From NCBI RefSeq assembly GCF_001294335.1, contig NZ_LGKG01000166.1, positions 1 to 43,401 of the forward strand: a stretch of 43,401 nt of DNA, in the 5' to 3' direction. Below, piece after piece: positions 42,722 to 43,401 of this stretch. Under the pieces are notes generated by a model. It did not search any database, was not told the origin of the DNA, and saw only the letters and a program-made list of their open reading frames with translations. Made by a program: the position numbers and the translations under genes. This stretch comes from Streptomyces chattanoogensis (lineage in GTDB: Bacteria > Actinomycetota > Actinomycetes > Streptomycetales > Streptomycetaceae). Within the stretch, counting starts at the first letter, position 1. Each line of letters starts with the position of its first letter.

Positions 42722-43327
42722 ATGCGCACGGTACGCAGAGGCACCAACCGGGTGCTGCTGGGCCTGATCGGCGCGGTGCTGCTGGGGACCGGGGGAGTGG
42801 TGCTGATGGGCGGGTTCGGCCTGCCCGCCAAGTGGCACCTGGACCTGCCCCGGGGCTGGCCCTGGACCCGGCCCGGCGAGGTGCTGCTGTCCGCACAGGA
42901 CCGCACCCGGTGGACGGACCGCGGCTGGTGGTGGCCGGTGGTCATCGCCGTCCTGGCGGTGCTCGTTCTGCTGCTGCTGTGGTGGCTGGTGACCCAGCTG
43001 CGCCGGCACCGGCTGGACGAGATCCTCGTCGACAGCGGGGACGGCGAGGGCGCCCTGCTGCGCGGCCGGGCGCTGGAGGCGGTGCTGACGGCCGAGACGG
43101 AGGCGCTGGAGGGCGTTGACGGGGCCGCCGCGCTCCTGACCGGCCGCCGTACGGAACCGCGCGTACGCGCCGTTCTCGCGCTTGCCCCGCACGCCGATCC
43201 CGGCACGGTCGTCCTGCGCTTCGCCGACGCGGCGGTGGCCCATGCACGCGGCTCGGCGGGGCTGGACCGGCTGCCGGCGGAGGTACGGCTGCGGGAGGTG
43301 CGCCACCGGGCGGAGCGGGTGAGTTAG
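42722..43327 (+). CDS. amaP: AmaP-type alkaline shock response membrane anchor protein
   Basis: 201 residues with two membrane helices (LLGLIGAVLLGTGGVVLMGG and VVIAVLAVLVLLLLWWLVTQ) separated by a ~45-residue extracytoplasmic loop rich in Trp. A cytoplasmic C-terminal domain follows (ALLRGRALEAVLTAETEALE, VRAVLALAPHADPGTVVLRF). In firmicutes AmaP tethers Asp23 to the membrane; location at the end of the operon and the two-helix layout fit. It is the last gene, followed by a G/C-rich inverted region. Confidence 0.83.
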   Translation: MRTVRRGTNRVLLGLIGAVLLGTGGVVLMGGFGLPAKWHLDLPRGWPWTRPGEVLLSAQDRTRWTDRGWWWPVVIAVLAVLVLLLLWWLVTQLRRHRLDEILVDSGDGEGALLRGRALEAVLTAETEALEGVDGAAALLTGRRTEPRVRAVLALAPHADPGTVVLRFADAAVAHARGSAGLDRLPAEVRLREVRHRAERVS

Positions 43328-43333
43328 GCGGCG

Positions 43334-43395
43334 GGGCGGGTGGGGCGGGGTGGGGCCGGCGGTGCGGCTTCGCGTGCGGCCCCCCCACCCCACCC
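43334..43395 (+). terminator. Possible terminator after amaP
   Basis: A G-rich arm with GGGTGGGG (43338-43345) can pair with a C-rich arm containing CCCCACCC (43388-43395), around a ~40-base middle. It is imperfect and near the window end, so only a moderate call. Confidence 0.4.
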
Positions 43396-43401
43396 ACACA
43401 C

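Noticed and set aside
1..43401. Mobile-element or prophage signs around the caspase module
   Set aside because: No transposase, integrase, tRNA or flanking direct repeats were seen near 26-30.5 kb; insertion is argued only from remembered gene order.

Overview
The window is a piece of a Streptomyces chromosome. It is very GC-rich, has GTG and TTG starts beside ATG, and carries a gene order I associate with the S. coelicolor SCO1838-SCO1868 neighbourhood: gbn, an ABC-F protein, a Pit phosphate transporter, a cobalamin operon, an LAETG-anchored protein, a BASS transporter and ectABCD. The synteny is from memory and was not computed. I saw no tRNA, rRNA, insertion sequence, prophage or CRISPR array.

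Layout. 1-7.6 kb: a rearranged, edge-truncated TerD gene, a GlsB-type membrane protein, a uronate-dehydrogenase-like enzyme, a small secreted protein, a histidine kinase/response regulator pair, an IclR regulator, a GNAT acetyltransferase, a methyltransferase and a DsbA/FrnE oxidoreductase. 7.7-12.3 kb: a class V aminotransferase facing the ectABCD operon (minus strand), which makes ectoine and hydroxyectoine. 12.7-16.3 kb: an amidohydrolase, a BASS transporter and a sortase-type surface protein. 16.3-25.9 kb: a minus-strand cobalamin cluster (cobD, cobQ, fused I/D chelatase, cobO, cobB, cobE-like, CbiX-like, cobC). It is headed by a clear cobalamin riboswitch and a short leader ORF that appears translationally coupled to cobD.

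26.0-30.5 kb holds the most unusual content. Three tightly linked plus-strand genes encode a small EACC1-like protein, an 886-residue single-pass membrane protein (cytoplasmic caspase domain, transmembrane helix, extracytoplasmic solute-binding-like region and vWA domain), and a solute-binding lipoprotein with no permease. This looks like a transmembrane sensor-protease of the conflict or programmed-death type and is my main candidate for an undescribed system.

30.5-36.6 kb: a Pit transporter with a small membrane protein and a two-unit PHO box, then a class II aldolase, an alpha/beta hydrolase, an uncharacterised alpha-repeat protein and a VOC protein. 36.7-39.9 kb: an ABC-F translation factor behind an 8-codon leader and attenuator-like hairpin, the nucleoid protein Gbn, and an enoyl-CoA hydratase family enzyme. 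39.9-43.4 kb: an Asp23/Gls24 envelope-stress operon (two Asp23 proteins, a small membrane protein, a DUF6286-type membrane protein, AmaP) with a divergent gene of unknown function.
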